64,000 nt of DNA. It comes from Stereocaulon alpinum (Eukaryota > Ascomycota > Lecanoromycetes > Lecanorales > Stereocaulaceae). A model generated the notes under the pieces. It made no database searches. It had not been told where the DNA came from and was given only the letters and a program-made list of their open reading frames with translations. This document shows, piece after piece, positions 1-9,792 of the stretch. A program made the translations under genes and the position numbers. The stretch is from assembly GCA_018257865.1 (NCBI GenBank), contig JAEUBA010000017.1, positions 344,680 to 408,679 on the forward strand, given 5' to 3'. Positions within the stretch are counted from its first letter, which is position 1. Each line of letters starts with the position of its first letter.

Positions 1-1164
1 TCTTTGCATGAAAATGCCCAGGTCAGCTATCGAAATTCTGAGGGCTATGCTTAGAATGCCCAACTTCGACGTAGTCTGTTCCACACGTATAGCCTGAACC
101 GAAAGATCGGCTTGCATTCATTTACTGCAAGCCCTGCTTGTGTTCAAAAGTGTGACCAAACTCATCCGCAAAGGATATGAGAACTCGAGGTTTCGGCTGG
201 TATAGAGACGAGGTAGGACCAGCTCCTAAGAAGCATAACAGTTCGCGAAATCTCGAGTCAGCATGAACGAGACTGCGGTCCCGCTACCCTGGCCAGTAAC
301 GCTGGTCGTGCATGTAAGCTCACCAAGACACCCCTTGAGGCTTCCATCAACACGCGACTTCGAATGTACTATATTGCACCCTCTGCATCATCAACTGGCT
401 CTCGATCTGGCACCTCATCTGGCAACTCACCTGGTTCCTCGTCTGCCTGCTCAACTGGCTGCTCCTTGGGTAATCCCGCCGTCCTCTAAAGAACCGCATA
501 AACGGCGAAACCCTAGTCTCAAAGTGTTCACCATAGCTACAGTCTTCTCTATGTACAGTCCATCATGCACCTGACCGGGACGGCCCAATCGCCACCTTGA
601 GATAGACGGGGCGTATCCCCATGGCTTAAATCACCAGACGACAGCGACGGATCCCTTCTTGCTGTGCTACTTGACCAAAATTACATGGATGCATGGAAAC
701 AGTGTCGTCGCGGGTAAAGAATTTAACGAATTCGATGGTCTCTACCCGGCCGAGGACTAGATGGACATCTGTCTTGTATGTTGTTAGGTTGGGGATCTAT
801 TAGGTGAGGTACGGAAGGAGTATCTAAAAGTTCTTTGGCCTTTTCTTCGAGTTTGCGGTCATCGTCTGCTATGCTCGTTACATTGATGGCTTGAAAGGGG
901 TCGTGGGTCATGGTTCCAGGATGTTCAATAATGGGTTGTGACGTTGCTGCACAATATTTCTATCGTAAAGTTGCGGCTTGAAGTCATTACGTTCACTACG
1001 TCATGGAGCTACGTGCTTGTTTATATCAAAGCTTGCAGAGGTAGGCGGACGTCAATTGTTACCAAGCAGGTAGATTGCAGGACACAGACGTAAATCGGAA
1101 ACGATCACAGGAAAATAGCGCAGACCGCTTTATTTCTGTGTGCTAAATTGCTGAAACGAGGGTG
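1..1164. other. Intergenic region, no convincing gene
   Basis: I see no confident gene here. A 62-codon minus-strand open frame at 723-911, starting MTHDPF, has protein-like composition (acidic and Lys-rich, DDDRKLEEKAKELL) and could be a first exon of a small minus-strand gene. A minus-strand stretch near 400-480 codes for Glu/Pro/Asp-rich repeats, but it has a stop just upstream. I could not join the two by plausible introns, so neither is called as a gene. Confidence 0.4.
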
Positions 1165-2352
1165 TCACCTTTGCGCTATGACGGAAGAGGTCTTGTAGTC
1201 CTCATCTATGCCAGCGTAGTGACTATTGAACTTCAGCGTCCGGCCTTCCTTCGAACTGAGCCGGGCCAGCTCAATCAACCGTATAACATCCATCGCGCCC
1301 TTAGCTTCCACAGGAAGTGGCACCTTCCCTTGCCCGTCTATTGCTTTGGCGAAACCACTGTAGAAGGCACTGTAGGTGACGGGCTTGATGTTCGGACATG
1401 GTTCGCTCGTGAGTTGACCATCACGTATAATAGTAAGAGTTCCTGCCCGGTCTTCCGACTCGATGCCGAAGCCGGGATCGCCTGGTTTCTTCCCTGCTTT
1501 GAGCTGCTCTTCTTGACAGTCTAGATGGAACTGCGAGAGGGTCAGCGAATGCTAGATCGACGACTTGAGCGGACGTGCCTTCTTGTAACTTCCCTTCTCT
1601 CCTCGAACCCAGTACCGCAGCTGATTCACTTCTGGACTTACAACACCGGCTTTCACTGTCGCCAACAGCCCGGAGTCGTAATGCATTAGAACAGTGCACG
1701 AGTCATCGACGCCTTCCGGGTTATGTGCCCTCTGAGACCCAACGAAGCCTGTGATTCTGTCCGGCAAGCCAAACAGTACCACCACTTGATCAATCAAATG
1801 CGTTCCCAGATCGTATATAGCCCCTCCACCAGGCAAGGGTTTCGTCTTCCATCCCCCTTTTGGAGCCTCCGGACGGTGTCGGTCAAAGTGTGTCTCGAAT
1901 TCCACCACGCGGCCAAGTGTTTCCTCTTTTAATAACTTTGATAACGTGAGGAAGTCCGTATCCCATCTCCGGTTCTGATATACGGTCAAAAACAGATCTC
2001 GATTGACAGCAGTATTGATCAGGTCATCCGCCTCCTGCGACGTAACTGTAAATGGCTTCTCGACAATCACGTGCTTATAGTGTTCCATCGCCATTTTGCA
2101 CAGCTCGAAATGGGTTGTTGGAATGGTACATATAACCACAACGTCGACATCAGGATCTTGTACCGTTTCCTCACTAGAGCGGTAGAGCTTGATACTCGGA
2201 TGGTCTTTAGAGGCGTCATTGTCGGTCGTGGAGTTTCGCTGGACGATGGCGTAGAGGTTGAAGGCTGGGGTTATGCGGATTAGGGGGATGTGGAAGACTT
2301 TGGCGGACATGCCGTAGCCGATGATGGCCACGTTGTAGGGTTTAGAGGCCAT
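1165..2352 (-). CDS. Gfo/Idh/MocA family NAD(P)-dependent oxidoreductase
   Basis: Predicted 379-residue soluble oxidoreductase with two exons (1579-2352 and 1165-1530 on the minus strand). The N-terminus VAIIGYGMSAKVFHIP is the Rossmann NAD(P)-binding loop. VIVEKPF at about residue 100 is the EKP motif of the family, and PGGGAIYDLGTHLIDQ is the conserved GGG/H-xx-D substrate-side segment. The length is normal for the family. The 48-nt intron (1531-1578) begins with GC rather than GT (donor AAG/GCACGT, acceptor CTCGCAG, branch-like GCTGAC). Removing it gives an uninterrupted frame and the expected C-terminal domain. The start was chosen at the in-frame ATG of MASKPYNV; an upstream ATG would add seven residues. 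Substrate is unknown. It neighbours the mycosporine genes and is transcribed in the same direction as the O-methyltransferase, so a tailoring reductase role is possible but is inference only. Confidence 0.85.
1531..1578 (-). other. GC-AG intron of the Gfo/Idh/MocA gene
   Basis: Splicing at GC (1578-1577) and AG (1532-1531) joins ...GSYKK to FHLDCQEEQ in phase 0. No GT donor nearby restores this reading frame. The 48-nt length fits the other introns in the window. Confidence 0.75.
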
Positions 2353-2819
2353 GTTGGAAGAGTATATATACAAAGCGCTTGATGGTCAATGGCTGACGGC
2401 AATGTGTTGGAGGACGCCATGATGGTCAGTGACTTGGGTGGGTTTGCTGCCAGTGACGACAAGGTTGCGGGCAAATTTTCGGTGAGATGGCGGTGCCAAG
2501 AGATACCGTACCTAGTAGATACGGCTATTCAATTCTACAGATTACACACATGCCGTTCAATCTCCTATGGCAGCTCTGAACGTTCCTTCCCAATTGCAGA
2601 AGACGTCAGCATTGTTGCGAACCAACCCTCAGGGTTCACTTCAACATTCGTCCCATAACGCTGGTGTCCAATCCCTTATCTGCGCTTAGTTCTACGACTT
2701 GAAGCGAACTTCAAGCCTATAGTGCTGCGCTTGGTCGCTGATACTGGAGTAGATGATCTGCTCATAGAGCTATCAGGCCCGTCGCTCTTTTCCTGTCATT
2801 CAGACATTGTGTTCTGCTC
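2353..2819. other. Intergenic, promoter side of the oxidoreductase
   Basis: A 467-bp gap between two minus-strand genes. It should hold the oxidoreductase promoter and the methyltransferase 3' end. I see no further coding signal. Confidence 0.5.
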
Positions 2820-3894
2820 TTATGTTTTACCTTCCTCCACTTCGCCAGTGCACCTTGTAATCTCAATCCCATCCTAATACGACTTAGTGATCAAATCCTC
2901 AAGACAGATGCATCGAGCAGGCCTTACCGGTACTCCTGTCGGCTCGTAGCTATTCACGAGTCTACTCTCGTAGATGAGATTGGGATTCCCTTTGACCTCC
3001 TTGCTGAGCTTTTCCTCCCCTTCGCGTTTTTGGTACTGATTCTTCCATCTATCGCCAAAGGCAGCTGTGTCGGCAATATTGGTGCTTCTTGCTTCGGCCA
3101 GCCCTTGCTTCACTTCAACACTGCTGCGAACGTACTCGAGGTAGGGGGGGTTGCCTGGCTTGATGACGTTGTCTGCAGCCATAACGGTACCCGGGGTCAC
3201 CAATTTAAGATGCTCGCAGAGCTTGAGGTCTGTCGTGTAGGCTGGCTTGTAATGATCTAGGAACATCAAGTCGATGTGTCGCAGGGTTCCATTTGCATGG
3301 AGTCTCTTGATCGAGTCCGCGCTGGAGCCTACAACGACTTTCACGATATCACTCAATCCAGCCAGGTCTACTAATGACATGATCACAGCTGCGAACTCTG
3401 GATTTCTTTCTAAGCTGAAATATCGTTTGCCACCAGCTTTCCTTACGGCATCGCCGAACAGTAACGCCTATGCTCCACAATCATTAGGCATTCGACTTTT
3501 CCATATTTCGAGAGACCTGAGAGACTGCGTTACTAACAGAATAACCAACATATCCACCAAGCTCGACCATCACCTCAGGCTTCTGCTCAGCGATCAAGTC
3601 TGCGACTATCTTCCCCTTATCGTCGCCTACATTCATTAAGTATTTCTTTGTACGCCCATATTCGTCGATCGCTTTGAGAACCCCCTGAGGAGAATATCTG
3701 ATCTGTTCTACGGATGGATGGCTGTATACGAAATGCAGCAACTCAATCTCTCGACCGTCGTCGAACTGGCCAGCACGGCATTAGCACAGTGGAGAAGCCG
3801 TATGCTGGCAACTTACGAATGCTATTCCCTCCTCTTCTTGTGCTTGGTAGGCCTTCTTCTCGTCAAAGTCTTGGGCTTCTATTGCTTGAGGCAT
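2820..3894 (-). CDS. Catechol-type class I SAM-dependent O-methyltransferase
   Basis: Predicted 299 residues from four exons on the minus strand (3817-3894, 3538-3765, 2928-3467, 2820-2873), with introns of 51, 70 and 54 nt. It matches fungal catechol O-methyltransferases: FDDGREIELLHFVYSHP near the N-terminus, MVELGGYVGYSALLFGDA as the SAM-binding motif I, LERNPEFA as the acidic motif II, and HIDLMFLDHYKPAY plus MAADNVIKPG as the Asp and Asp-Asn metal/catechol segments. The C-terminus PDGIEITR is usual for the family. It is divergent from the sugar-phosphate cyclase at 5081, with about 1.2 kb between starts. In fungal mycosporine loci an O-methyltransferase converts demethyl-4-deoxygadusol to 4-deoxygadusol, and this gene is the only methyltransferase here that could do that. 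A general catechol substrate remains the alternative. Confidence 0.88.
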
Positions 3895-5080
3895 GCTTAA
3901 GTTTTCTTTTTCTACCAAGTGAGCTTGTCATGCTATGCGTCCATTGATCTCTAGCTACGGATTTCCCATCAGAGCCTCCAAAAATTCCTTTTACAGCAAT
4001 GACGCAAGACGCGCATGACTCATTAGCTTTCCACAGAGTACAGAATTTCACTTTAAGGTACGTATGAAAATTGCATAGTATGCGTCATTAGTACAAGGTG
4101 GTAAAAAGTGGATAAATCTTTTCCACGTACCCCTCAATTAGCTCTTGGTTGGGGGAAACTCAAACGATCATGCGCTCATATGAAGATCATTGAGGCATTG
4201 TCAGCAAAAGAAATTCTCGCTGCTCTCTATACTACGCTCAATCCTTTGGTAAAGGCCAGAGTCACAATTGTTTTCAATCCTGTTCTTTCTGTACATGTCC
4301 AAGGTCTTGCAACGACTCACCAGAAGGTAACCCCGCAGTCTCGCACGGTCTAGAACCCTTAGATTGTTTCAAGAAAAGTCTGCCCTGCACAGACAACCCA
4401 ATCTACCCGAGATCTGACACCAGGGCGCGCCCCGGCAATCTGGAAGTGTGGGGAGAGCCGCCTGCCAAACGTACATCATCGTACTCATGATGTAAATATG
4501 TATTATATCATGAACGGCAAGCCCCTTGTCAAACTTGGCAGAGTTCGAGACCATGGTTCACACGAAGCCTTGAAAAGTCAGGATGATCGCGGGCGGAGCA
4601 ACTTCCGACCGCCAAGATTCGGCTCTCTACCAATGACTATCTACATCATTGCAATTAGCATTCCCGTCTCAACCACGCAATATGCCGTCAACAACGAACC
4701 TGGAGCTAGCATCACACTGACACTCCTATGATCTCGAAAGTCTAGATCGGCTGGTATGGCGTCTTCAAAGCGAAGCTAGAGTGCAGCAGCGTAGAAGCGG
4801 ACCCTATCGAATGCTCACGCTCCTCTCGTCTAGGGTCTAAGGGTCACATAGATCTTGTTTGACGTTATCCGGTTTGTTGGCATGGCGTTATACCACGCTG
4901 CTAGCTTGCGGTATACGAAAAGTGAAATCCTACGCCAGGCAGGATACTATGTCTTGACCTGCCTTCCATCCCCAAAACCTAGTGTTTAGGAAATACCTCT
5001 CATATCTCTTCATCCTTCCAGCTTCCCAGTTCCAAAAACTCCTCCCGTCTCTAACCCTACAGGCTTTGCTTGTCTTCAAA
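3895..5080. promoter_or_regulatory. Divergent intergenic region between O-methyltransferase and cyclase
   Basis: About 1.2 kb separates the two divergent start codons. I see only short unconvincing open frames. The layout suggests a shared bidirectional control region for the methyltransferase and the cyclase. I did not recognise a specific binding site. Confidence 0.45.
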
Positions 5081-6744
5081 ATGTCTGACCTCACTGCAAC
5101 AGTCTCTGAGACGAAGAATGGATTTCACGTTGACGGCTACGAGAAGATCTCGTACGACTTCACCTTCCTGGACGGCGTCTTCGATCCGGAGAACCCTCAA
5201 TTGGCCGACTGTTACAAGCACTGGGGCCGCGTACTGGCGGTCACCGACCTGAACGTGTACAATGTGTACGGTGAACAGATCGAGAGGTACTTCGAGCACT
5301 ACGGGCTGGAGCTCAAGGTCCACAAGACCAAGATTGGTGAAAAGGCGAAGACTATCCCTACGTTCTTAAGTATCGTGGACTCTATGACAGAATTCGGGAT
5401 CTATCGCAAGGTACTCGCCTTCAGTCGAGTCCGCTAGTGTTTGTTAGTAAGCCAGCTTTACTGACTATATCATCGTGACAGGAACCGGTTTTAGTCGTTG
5501 GAGGAGGCCTTGTGACTGACGTTGCTGGGTAAACATTACTGTCATTGCCAGAGATTATATCAAGGCACTCTGACCTCACTCTCCTAATGTGTTCATTGTA
5601 GACGGTAAAGGCTAACCGTTGTTGTGTTGGCACAGATTCGCTTGTGCCGCCTACCGCAGGAACACCAATTTCATCCGAGTTCCGACAACTGTCATTGGTC
5701 TGATAGACGCATCAGTGTCGATCAAAGTGGCTGTTAACTATGGCAACTACAAGAACCGATTAGGCGCCTATCACGCACCTATGCACACTTTCCTCGACTT
5801 TACCTTCCTACGTACCCTCCCTACCGCACAGATCAGAAACGGCTTCGCAGAGCTGATCAAGATATCTACCTGCTCACACCTAGACACTTTCGAGCTCTTG
5901 GACAAGTACTGTGAAGATCTGATTAGAACCGGGTTTGGACGAACCGATGGCGCTTCAGAAGAAGTTCGCGCTGCTGCAGACAAGATCAACCGAGAGGGAA
6001 TTCATGAAATGCTTAAGCTCGAGACACCAAACCTTCACGAGATAGGCTTGGACCGAGTGATTGCCTACGGACATACGTGAGTACTCGTCCCGTCCTGAAT
6101 CTGCATCATATGCTGATGTAGATAGTTGGTCGCCTTTACATGAGCTTGTTCCTGAAACACCACTGCGTCATGGGCACGCGATATCCATAGACATGGCTTA
6201 TTCAGCTACACTTGCAAACAGCCGTAATCTGCTTAGCGACAAAGAACATCGTCGTATACTTGCCCTCTTTTCTCGTGCTGGTCTTTCCATGGACCATCCC
6301 CAATTTGACGAAGATCTTCTCGAAAAGGCCACGGCAGCCATCCTCAAGACTAGGGACGGTAAGCTACGCGCAGCTGTACCCAGCCCGCTCGGGTCATGCG
6401 TTTTTATCAACGACGTCGAGGCCGAAGAGCTTAACGCGGCCTTGAGGAGACATAAGAAGCTTATGAAGGAATATCCGCGCAATGGGGAAGGCATTGAAGC
6501 CTTTGTCGATGCTAGCGACACTGGCTATACCGAAAACAACAAGTCTGAGGTGAAAGATGTGGAGGCAGCGGCTGCGAAGGCTGGAAGTTTGAATGGGGAC
6601 GGTGCTATCCACGGAGGAAAGGTGTCCAACGGTCACGCGAATGGGACGAATGGACATACAAATGGAGCCACTGGGTTGAAGGAGAAACTTGCGAATGGCT
6701 TGTCCAACAGCACCAACGGTTTCACCAACGGGTCGAAGGCGTGA
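5081..6744 (+). CDS. Sugar-phosphate cyclase, DDGS/EEVS type (mycosporine pathway)
   Basis: Predicted 478 residues from four exons (5081-5410, 5482-5528, 5636-6076, 6126-6744), with introns of 71, 107 and 49 nt. It belongs to the 3-dehydroquinate synthase superfamily but not to true DHQ synthases: after GGGLVTDVAGFACAAYRR it has VPTTVIGLIDASVSIKVAV followed by NYGNYKNRLGAYHAP, where DHQ synthases have a GGKTAID-type segment. This N-Y-G...N-R-x-G pattern is typical of EEVS and DDGS. Predicted metal ligands are the Glu of GFAELIK, the His of PLRHGHAISID and the His of YGHTWSP. The expected reaction is cyclisation of sedoheptulose 7-phosphate to demethyl-4-deoxygadusol or 2-epi-5-epi-valiolone. 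The neighbouring O-methyltransferase and ATP-grasp ligase favour DDGS. About 60 extra C-terminal residues form an Asn-Gly-rich tail with NGHTNG repeats. Confidence 0.88.
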
Positions 6745-7205
6745 ATTGCTCCATAAAATTATTCCTACAAGAAACGCCAGAAAAGCGAGGGTCGGAAAAA
6801 GCATGTCGAGGGTGGTAAGGATCTGCAGTTTTGGTAGATAGACGAATCATGTTAATAGACCATGAACGGGAATTAGAATAGTCATCATATCTTCACAAGC
6901 TGCACCACTTCATGCTTTATATGTCTCGACACAATGTTCTCTTAGAGTCGTACAACACTAGAATTACGTCGTTTCTGATACGCCTAGTATTATTATCGTA
7001 ATGACGCACTTGCGAACTTTCAGGTTTACCAGCCATCTATTAGCTGGTATGCGAAAAGTTCAACCTACCTCCAATTTTCAATACTTCCCAGGCGACAATG
7101 GCTTTCTCTGAGATGTTCATGGTTTTATGAATACAATTGCGCCCCTAAACATGTCTCCCCTTGCATGAATCCAACCTCGACTACCCTCCACCGCGCCTGC
7201 CAAAA
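6745..7205. other. Intergenic region with two upstream ATGs
   Basis: Contains the presumed 5' leader of the ATP-grasp gene. A five-codon open frame at 7151-7168 ends in an ATGA overlap with a second out-of-frame ATG at 7165, which opens a 67-codon frame overlapping the main coding start at 7206. Confidence 0.55.
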
Positions 7206-8735
7206 ATGCTCGACAGTAACTCACCCCCCCGCCTCCACTTCGCTCAAAACGCCTCCCTCATCCTCCTCTCCCTCCTCTTCCTCCCCCTCACCACCCCCCT
7301 CCTCTTCCTCAGCTACGCCATCTCCGAACTCATCAACCCTCGCGCCCTTCCCCGCAAACGCATCCTGAGCAAATGCCTCCCCCATGGCGGCGCACGCTTC
7401 CACCCGCGCACAATCCTTGTCACAGGCGTCGGCATGTCCAAAGGCCTTACGCTAGCACGCACATTCTACCTCGCTGGCCATAATGTCATAGGCGCCGATT
7501 TCCAACCTTACGGCATACCGCCTTGCGGTCGCTTCTCAAGAGCGCTACGGAAATTCTATGCCTTGCCGAAACCGAATGGTGTTGATGGGGCGGCGTTCTA
7601 TATCAATGCGCTGCTGAGGGTTGTGCAGACTGAACGAGTCGACTTGTGGGTTAGTTGTTCGGGCGTCGCGTCCGCCGTTGAAGATGGGATGGCGAAAGAA
7701 GTGCTGGAACGACGGAGTGATTGCGTGTGTATACAATTCGACGTCCCCACTACGACAATGTTGCATGAAAAGGACACGTTCATCGCTGAGACTGCGAGGT
7801 TGGGCTTACCGGTTCCGGAAACGCATAATGTTACGTCTAGAGCGGCGGTGCATAAAGTGCTTAATCAGAGTCCGAGGACTAAGAAGAGGTATATTATGAA
7901 GAGTGTGGGCGTGGATGATAGGAGTAGGGGGAATATGACTGTGCTGCCGAAGAGGACGCTTAGTGAGACGTATGGGCATTTGAGTACGATTCCTATTGCG
8001 GTGGATAGGCCGTGGGTGTTGCAGGAGTTTGTTAGGGGGAAGGAATATTGTACGCATGCGCTTGTTGTTGAGGGGGTGGTTAAGGCTTTCGTTGCGTGTC
8101 CGAGTCTGGAGTTGCTCATGCATTACGAAGCTCTACCTCCGGACTCGGCACTTAGTAAAGCAATGTTACGATTTACGCAGGAGTTTGTGAGGAGAAGAGG
8201 AGGGCGAATGACGGGGCATCTATCCTTCGACTTCCTAATTGAGGAGAGGGTTACGGAGAAGGGGGCGGAGATGGGTCTTGTGCCAATCGAATGCAATCCA
8301 CGGGCTCATACGGCTGTCGTGCTATTCCAGGGACAAGAGAAGGAGATGGCGGATTCCTATCTGAGTGCTTTGAAACCGCACAACTCACCAAACATCAACG
8401 GCCACACTAACGGCGACGAAACCGACCACCAACCCCTCACCCCCTCGCACCCAGCAAAATACTACTGGCTCCCCCACGACCTCATAACCCTCATCCTCCA
8501 ACCTCTCCTCTCCCTCCTCCTCCGAAAAATACCTCTGGCATCCTATCTCGAAAACTGCCGCACCTTCTTCCAATATCTCATCTTCTGGAAAGACGGTACG
8601 TATGAGCTTTGGGATCCGCTGCCGGCGTGGTGGCTCTATCATGTGTATTGGCCGGGGGTGTTCTTGGCGAGTTTCTTGTATGGGAGGAGGTGGAGTCGGG
8701 TTAATGTTAGTACGGTGAAGGTTTTTGAATGTTAG
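7206..8735 (+). CDS. ATP-grasp ligase, MysC-like (mycosporine pathway), membrane-anchored
   Basis: A 509-residue intronless frame from the first in-frame ATG (MLDSNSPP). Residues about 15-45 are a hydrophobic segment (ASLILLSLLFLPLTTPLLFL), suggesting anchoring to a membrane. It is followed by a Rossmann-like pre-ATP-grasp domain (ILVTGVGMSKGLTLARTFY, HNVIGADF) and the ATP-grasp fold: RYIMKSVGVDD for the ATP Lys, PWVLQEFVRGKEYCTHAL, HLSFDFLIEE and VPIECNPRAHTAV for the metal-binding Glu/Asn region. In mycosporine synthesis an ATP-grasp enzyme phosphorylates 4-deoxygadusol and adds an amino acid. An inserted NINGHTNGD linker resembles the tail of the cyclase encoded just upstream. A C-terminal segment with further hydrophobic stretches (LILQPLLSLLL, YWPGVFLASFLYG) follows. 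It is co-directional with the cyclase, 461 bp downstream. Confidence 0.85.
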   Translation: MLDSNSPPRLHFAQNASLILLSLLFLPLTTPLLFLSYAISELINPRALPRKRILSKCLPHGGARFHPRTILVTGVGMSKGLTLARTFYLAGHNVIGADFQPYGIPPCGRFSRALRKFYALPKPNGVDGAAFYINALLRVVQTERVDLWVSCSGVASAVEDGMAKEVLERRSDCVCIQFDVPTTTMLHEKDTFIAETARLGLPVPETHNVTSRAAVHKVLNQSPRTKKRYIMKSVGVDDRSRGNMTVLPKRTLSETYGHLSTIPIAVDRPWVLQEFVRGKEYCTHALVVEGVVKAFVACPSLELLMHYEALPPDSALSKAMLRFTQEFVRRRGGRMTGHLSFDFLIEERVTEKGAEMGLVPIECNPRAHTAVVLFQGQEKEMADSYLSALKPHNSPNINGHTNGDETDHQPLTPSHPAKYYWLPHDLITLILQPLLSLLLRKIPLASYLENCRTFFQYLIFWKDGTYELWDPLPAWWLYHVYWPGVFLASFLYGRRWSRVNVSTVKVFEC

Positions 8736-9180
8736 GGGAGGGGGGGTGTGTATATGGAAATGGTATGTGTGACGATGACTGGATATTATGATGGGAAATG
8801 GGTACATAGTGAGGAGCGAATGTATACAGCATGCTGTCCGCCTTCTGGGAAGGATCCGCTTGGGTACGTCGATGGGATGTTTATAGAGATCTTCAGGTAT
8901 TCTTCAGCTTTGAGTGCAATCCGTAACCTGCGAATCCTTGTCTATCCTATGAATGATGGCTTTCAAAGATGTGGATGCCGTCTAGCTTTCGAACTCCAAA
9001 CAACGCCTTCCAATGCTATGTGATGATCTGGGACGCATCGTCTCTCAACCTTGATTCATCTTCACAAAGACGCCTTCCAGTTGAGTCATGAACACGAAGC
9101 AATACAAATACCACACAATGCGGCAAATTGATGCATCTCCAAGCATTGTCTTCCCAGTCCACCTAATCATACCACGCCTC
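8736..9180. other. Convergent intergenic gap
   Basis: Lies between the 3' ends of two convergent genes. I see no coding signal. Confidence 0.5.
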
Positions 9181-9792
9181 TCAACTCCCCCCCCTTTTAA
9201 GATGCGCCTCAATCTCCCTCCCCAACTCAACCAACTCCCTCTCCTCCCCCTCAACCTCCACCGCCTGCCTAACCCACTCCCCGGCCTCCTCCCACCTCCC
9301 CATCTCAACCAAACACCTCCCCCTCCTCCACCACGCCTTCGCATTCCCCCCCCTCTTCAACTCCACGCTCGTCTCCGCATCCGCCGCCCCCTCCGCCCAC
9401 ATCTGCGCAGCCACGTACGCCTGCGCCCTATTCGCGAACAGCGCGCTCGCTTCTTCGCGCACGAGTTGGCTGGGTTCCCAGGCTGGACGGCCCAGAGCCA
9501 TTTCCAGACCGTAGGTGTAGAGTTTTATGGCTTCGTGGGCTTGGGGTTGTGGGTTGGCGGTGGCTTTGGGCTTGAGGGAGGCGTTGCCTTGGTCGCGCAT
9601 TTTTTGGATTTGGGCGGAGCGTTTGGGGTTGGTGGGGAGGGGGGGTGGGGGGATTTGCGCGGGGAGGGAGAGAAGGGTGCGGTGGAGGGTGTGCAGGGTG
9701 GTGAGGTGTGGGGTTAGGGTTTTGTCTGGGGAGTGCAGGGCTTTGGAGGTGGGGTCGATTTGGAGGGGGAGGAGGGTGAATGTTTCGTCCAT
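9181..9792 (-). CDS. Sec72-like TPR protein of the ER translocon
   Basis: A 203-residue intronless frame. The start METFTLLPLQIDP-like segment (MDETFTLLPLQIDPTSKALH) and NPKRSAQIQKMRDQGN are what I know from fungal Sec72 proteins. A TPR region follows (EAIKLYTYGLEMAL, LFANRAQAYVAAQMWAEGA, KAWWRRGRCLVEMGRWEEA). Sec72 is the cytosolic TPR subunit of the Sec62/63 post-translational translocation complex, where it docks chaperones. No transmembrane segment is seen, as expected. Codon use is very GC-rich and purine-biased on this strand, which creates a long shadow frame on the other strand. Confidence 0.85.
   Translation of the reverse strand: MDETFTLLPLQIDPTSKALHSPDKTLTPHLTTLHTLHRTLLSLPAQIPPPPLPTNPKRSAQIQKMRDQGNASLKPKATANPQPQAHEAIKLYTYGLEMALGRPAWEPSQLVREEASALFANRAQAYVAAQMWAEGAADAETSVELKRGGNAKAWWRRGRCLVEMGRWEEAGEWVRQAVEVEGEERELVELGREIEAHLKRGGS

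Noticed and set aside
723..911. 62-codon minus-strand frame MTHDPF...
   Set aside because: Composition is protein-like, but no downstream exon or family could be supported, so it is mentioned only in the region note.
5081..6744. 3-dehydroquinate synthase of the shikimate pathway
   Set aside because: The segment after the nucleotide loop is of the DDGS/EEVS kind, and fungal DHQ synthase is normally part of the pentafunctional AROM protein.
7165..7368. 67-codon plus-strand frame rich in Ser/Pro
   Set aside because: It is a shifted reading of the ATP-grasp gene start; its composition comes from CCT/CTC-rich codons. It was kept only as a possible upstream ATG effect.
8385..8807. 140-codon minus-strand frame over the end of the ATP-grasp gene
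   Set aside because: Shadow of the ATP-grasp coding strand with unnatural composition.
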